From Candidatus Bilamarchaeum dharawalense (GTDB lineage Archaea > Micrarchaeota > Micrarchaeia > Anstonellales > Bilamarchaeaceae): DNA of 32,823 bases. The notes beneath the pieces were generated by a model. That model saw only the letters and a program-made list of their open reading frames with translations. It was not told the origin of the DNA and made no database searches. A program made the translations under genes and the position numbers. Below, in pieces: positions 31,374 to 32,823 of this stretch. The stretch lies in contig CABMJJ010000001.1 of NCBI GenBank assembly GCA_902386555.1, positions 69,381 through 102,203 on the forward strand. The letters run 5' to 3'. The number at the start of each line of letters is the position of its first letter. The first letter of the stretch is position 1.

Positions 31374-32483
31374 ATGAAAATAGCCATCTTTTCCGACCCC
31401 CATCTGGGATATGCACGATTCGAAGAAGACAGCTATGTTCAGGCAGAACGAGTGATAGTAAATGCATCAGAAAATGCAGATATCATAATTTGTGCAGGAG
31501 ATATTTTTGATATTAAGATTCCGAAATTAGAAACCATCAAAAGGGCAATTGAAATTTTTAAAAAGGCGAAAGTTCCGATTTATGCAATTCATGGAAATCA
31601 TGAACGTAGAGCCAAGGAGATGGTAAACCCAGTCCAGTTGCTTGCCTCAGGTACCAACATAAAATGGCTACATGGTTCGGATGCAGTATTTGAAAAAGAC
31701 GGGGAGAAAATTCAGCTATTTGGAATGGGCAGTGTACCTGAAGAATATGCGGAAACTGCATTGAAAGCAGTTATTCCAAAATTCAAAAAAGATAATTCAG
31801 TGGCTATTTTAGTTATACACCAGTCGATTAGGGAGTTGGTTCCGGGTGGAAAGGACGAACTCTCTTTGGAATATCTTGAAACATTGCCATTTGATTTGAT
31901 TGTTAATGGACATATACACGAAACCATAACCAAGTTGGATGGGCGATTTTTGATACCTGGCAGCACGGTTATTACGCAGTTGAAAAAAGACGAAACTGCC
32001 CCGAAGGGCTACTACATTTATGATACTAAATCAAAAGCATCACGATTTATACCAGTTGAAACGCGAAAGTTTTTTTATGAAGAATTGGTTTTCGATCAGG
32101 CCAGTGAGATAGAAATCAGAAAACAGATTAGAGAAAAAGTTGAAGGAATAAAAAAATCTCATCCGAATGCTATAATTGTTATTAAGGTGGATGGTAAACT
32201 AAAAGAAGGACTTAATAGTTCGGATATTCGAATAGACGGATATGAGAATGTATTTATTGATAATAGGCTGAACGAAGAAAATCTAGCTGCAAAAATTGAA
32301 AAAATAAAAAATACCAGAGAAGCAAATCTATCAGTTAGAGAGATTGCATTACGAGAATTAAAAACAAAATTAGATGGAAGGATAGTGTTGTTTGATAGTG
32401 CGGATTTGTTTGAGAAACTGTTGGAAGGGCCAGAAGAAACGCTTGCCTACCTGGAGAAACAGGATAAAATAAAAGGAACCTAG
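31374..32483 (+). CDS. Mre11/SbcD-like metallophosphoesterase (DNA repair nuclease family)
   Basis: 369 residues. The five metallophosphoesterase motifs are in order: DPHLG (8-12), GDIFD, GNHE, HQS and GHIH, binding two Mn/Mg ions. A cap-like C-terminal domain (about 220-369) follows. This is the size and order of archaeal Mre11, the nuclease that acts with the Rad50 ATPase at double-strand breaks. No rad50 lies directly downstream here (next about 340 nt are noncoding), nor the usual HerA/NurA, so the partner is elsewhere or it acts alone. A TATA-like TTTTATATTC lies near 31341-31350, 25-30 bp upstream, suggesting a leaderless transcript. Confidence 0.88.
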   Translation: MKIAIFSDPHLGYARFEEDSYVQAERVIVNASENADIIICAGDIFDIKIPKLETIKRAIEIFKKAKVPIYAIHGNHERRAKEMVNPVQLLASGTNIKWLHGSDAVFEKDGEKIQLFGMGSVPEEYAETALKAVIPKFKKDNSVAILVIHQSIRELVPGGKDELSLEYLETLPFDLIVNGHIHETITKLDGRFLIPGSTVITQLKKDETAPKGYYIYDTKSKASRFIPVETRKFFYEELVFDQASEIEIRKQIREKVEGIKKSHPNAIIVIKVDGKLKEGLNSSDIRIDGYENVFIDNRLNEENLAAKIEKIKNTREANLSVREIALRELKTKLDGRIVLFDSADLFEKLLEGPEETLAYLEKQDKIKGT

Positions 32484-32493
32484 GTTCTTTTTT
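32476..32493 (+). terminator. palindrome plus T-tract at the end of the Mre11-like gene
   Basis: GAACC-TA-GGTTC (32476-32487) is a perfect palindrome overlapping the stop codon, followed by six Ts. Archaeal termination mainly needs the T-tract, so this is a good terminator candidate. Confidence 0.6.
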
Positions 32494-32597
32494 GACCTCC
32501 TCCTGTTTTTGATAACAATAAAAAGGATTCTGGTTAGTAATAGACAGCCAGTTTTGGCTAAGTAAAAAAGTTCGCCAAATAAACAACTGGTTTTTGT

Positions 32598-32622
32598 CAA
32601 ACTTTTTTGGTAAAAAAGTTTG
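32598..32622. other. perfect 11-bp hairpin with A/T tracts beside the RNA candidate
   Basis: CAAACTTTTTT-GGT-AAAAAAGTTTG. On the minus strand the T6 tract directly follows the likely 3' end of the structured RNA, as expected for an archaeal terminator; on the plus strand it would lie just before the 5' end. The preceding 32494-32597 stretch shows nothing clear. Confidence 0.5.
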
Positions 32623-32823
32623 CAGGGATGACAGAGCCCGGTCAAATGTGCGGCGCTTAGGAAGGCTTTTTGTCTCATGCTTCTATCAGGGCAAAAACCC
32701 TGGAAAAAGCCCTGAGATAAACTCGTGGCCTTATGAAACGCCGTGGCTTAGTGCCTGCGCAGGTTCAAACGCTTGGTCTGGTAACCAAATTTGCCAGCAA
32801 AGCTGACAATCCTGCTCCCTGCA
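32623..32823. ncRNA. candidate structured RNA, strand and family not determined, may run past the window
   Basis: This stretch is much richer in GC than its surroundings and has no convincing protein. The two ends are complementary: GCAGGGAT near 32622-32629 pairs with ATCCTGC near 32809-32815 (one bulged G) or with the terminal TCCCTGC. Inside, TATCAGGGC/GCCCTGAGATA, CATG/CGTG, AAGGC/GCCTT and CGGCG/CGCCG can stack as one long imperfect arm (about 32650-32745). CTGG...CCAG and GCCAGC...GCTGAC form smaller hairpins nearer the right end. It lacks the clear signatures of SRP RNA and RNase P RNA. The T-tract on the minus strand slightly favours a minus-strand transcript. Confidence 0.45.

Noticed and set aside
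32594-32806. 70-residue open frame on the plus strand
   Set aside because: Composition is like a translated structured RNA, it has no ribosome site and no recognisable motif.
32623-32823. SRP (7S) RNA on the minus strand, because of GGGAGCAGG at the right edge
   Set aside because: The tetraloop expected before it (GGAA) reads TGCA, and what follows folds into local hairpins (GTCAGC/GCTGGC), whereas the SRP 3' strand should pair with a distant 5' strand. No Alu-domain UGUAA motif is seen.
32623-32823. RNase P RNA
   Set aside because: A segment AGAAGCATGAGACAAAAAGCC on the minus strand faintly recalls regions CR-IV and CR-V, but the GGAAAGUCC region (CR-I) that should pair with it is absent.
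1-32823. Mobile elements, prophage or CRISPR arrays
   Set aside because: No transposase, integrase, cas gene, terminal inverted repeats or regularly spaced repeats were seen.

Overview
The window is about 33 kb of AT-rich, densely packed archaeal chromosome. The archaeal assignment rests on several genes: release factor aRF1, an NMD3-family protein, RNase P protein Rpp21, Orc1/Cdc6, type 2 IPP isomerase, a prenyl diphosphate synthase, archaeal L11, DUF63 and DUF2070 membrane proteins, and an archaeal asparagine synthetase related to AsnRS. Many genes have a TATA-like box 22-32 bp before the start codon, which suggests leaderless transcripts. The tRNA-Ile with two introns, the very compact layout and the mixture of archaeal core genes with bacterial-looking ones (RelA/SpoT homologue, peptide deformylase, beta-carbonic anhydrase) would fit a DPANN-type or other deep lineage, but that placement is inference. 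I see no transposase, integrase, phage gene or CRISPR array.

Layout. 1-3.3 kb: glutamine synthetase (cut by the window edge) faces away from an Lrp/AsnC regulator whose TATA box lies between the arms of a 16-bp inverted repeat; the regulator converges on a RelA/SpoT-like alarmone synthetase with a decayed hydrolase domain. 3.4-5.9 kb: IPP isomerase with a membrane protein, then a flavin/NAD(P)H reductase. 6-12 kb: L11 with a hairpin leader, a secreted beta-propeller, GlmS, and an HTH regulator carrying an S-layer-like domain and an EF-hand loop, with several palindromes between glmS and the regulator. 10.9-13.3 kb: a two-repeat beta-carbonic-anhydrase-like protein, a true beta-carbonic anhydrase, and PurE. 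13.4-18.3 kb: aRF1, two secreted or membrane glycoproteins sharing a domain, and the prenyl synthase. 18.3-21.9 kb: Rpp21, DUF63, DUF2070, NMD3-like. 21.9-26.7 kb: a six-gene minus-strand operon led by Orc1/Cdc6 and containing two tandem HExxH metallopeptidase paralogues and three proteins I cannot name. 26.7-29 kb: an ATP-cone nuclease, a DUF1624-like membrane protein and a coiled-coil membrane protein. 29-32.5 kb: tRNA-Ile, a second Lrp/AsnC regulator facing away from asparagine synthetase, a peptide deformylase homologue, and an Mre11/SbcD-like nuclease. 32.5 kb to the end: no protein gene, but a GC-richer stretch with matching ends that looks like a structured RNA.

How the genes may work together. 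Two amide-synthesis genes (Gln, Asn) each sit opposite an Lrp/AsnC regulator, and a probable (p)ppGpp synthetase is next to the first, which suggests nitrogen and starvation control. GlmS plus the S-layer-domain regulator suggests envelope-linked control of amino-sugar supply. Carbonic anhydrase beside PurE links CO2/bicarbonate supply to purine carboxylation. The Orc1-led operon with paired zinc metallopeptidases is the best candidate for an undescribed system. All seven convergent gene pairs abut or overlap, which indicates strong compaction.
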